From NCBI GenBank assembly GCA_910579325.1, contig CAJTTU010000009.1, forward strand, positions 8,765-69,314: a DNA stretch of 60,550 bases, read 5' to 3'. The translations under genes were made by a program, and so were the position numbers. This stretch comes from an uncultured Lachnospiraceae bacterium. Lineage in GTDB: Bacteria; Bacillota; Clostridia; Lachnospirales; Lachnospiraceae. Below the pieces are notes generated by a model, which did no database searches, was not told the origin of the DNA, and saw nothing but the letters and a program-made list of their open reading frames with translations. Shown here piece by piece: positions 60,524 through 60,550 of the stretch. Positions within the stretch are counted from its first letter, which is position 1; each line of letters starts with the position of its first letter.

Positions 60524-60550
60524 AATAATGGTTTCTTTTCATCCGTATTG

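Noticed and set aside
1..60550. CRISPR array, prophage, integrase or complete insertion sequence
   Set aside because: No regularly spaced repeats and no recombinase, transposase or phage structural genes were found in any frame.

Overview
The window (about 52% GC by eye) looks like a chromosomal segment of a gut-type anaerobic Clostridium relative, most likely Lachnospiraceae. The reasons are two T-box leaders (Tyr, Cys), Mini-RNase III next to cysS, a DUF1292 protein, the non-mevalonate enzyme IspF, strong AGGAGG-type ribosome sites and AzgA-type purine transport. The genus is inference. No transposase, integrase, CRISPR array, rRNA or phage gene is visible.

Left part (1-28.6 kb) is dominated by cell-surface glycan assembly, nearly all on the minus strand. 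From the left edge: a formyltransferase / phosphoglycosyl transferase / PLP aminotransferase operon that should put an N-formylated amino sugar on a lipid carrier (1-2663), a LysM + leucine-rich-repeat membrane protein, aspartate kinase, then on the plus strand a carbonic anhydrase and a GT-C membrane glycosyltransferase with a discoidin-like tail. Next come a P1-type Ntn hydrolase, TraX, three very similar multidomain GT2 glycosyltransferases led by a tiny unknown protein (11.7-17.8 kb), and a seven-gene operon (28.6-18.0 kb): polyprenyl-phosphate sugar synthase, three GT-C/YfhO-like membrane proteins, CTP:glucose-1-phosphate cytidylyltransferase, a UDP-galactopyranose-mutase-like flavoprotein and phosphoglucomutase. 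Together they supply glucose-1-phosphate, CDP-glucose and a lipid-phosphate sugar, and build and decorate a polymer outside the membrane. A second copy of the tiny protein sits alone at 9.5 kb, followed by what looks like the broken start of a lost glycosyltransferase.

Middle part (28.8-43 kb): a DUF1292 protein, a UvrD-like helicase, gltX, a LysR regulator placed behind a cobalamin riboswitch, an XRE regulator, tyrS behind a Tyr T-box, a GntR-type repressor with an ABC transporter and a clear palindromic operator over its promoter, a CmpB-family membrane protein, and a three-gene operon of unknown role (membrane protein, Sel1-repeat protein, zinc-ribbon membrane protein).

Right part (43-60.5 kb) is mostly housekeeping on the minus strand: KDG kinase and KDPG aldolase; the Cys T-box operon cysE-cysS-mrnC-rlmB; a CBS-domain protein; ispF with an odd cysteine-rich tail; a PAP2 phosphatase; a lipid kinase; two tRNAs on the plus strand; a CPBP protease; a purine permease; carAB behind an attenuator-like leader; and, at the edge, a 59-residue antitoxin-like gene too short for normal ORF cut-offs.

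Most unusual points: the tiny protein family tied to GT2 genes and its orphan copy, the cobalamin riboswitch in front of a LysR gene, CDP-glucose synthesis without a 4,6-dehydratase but next to a mutase-like flavoprotein, and the formyl-sugar priming operon.
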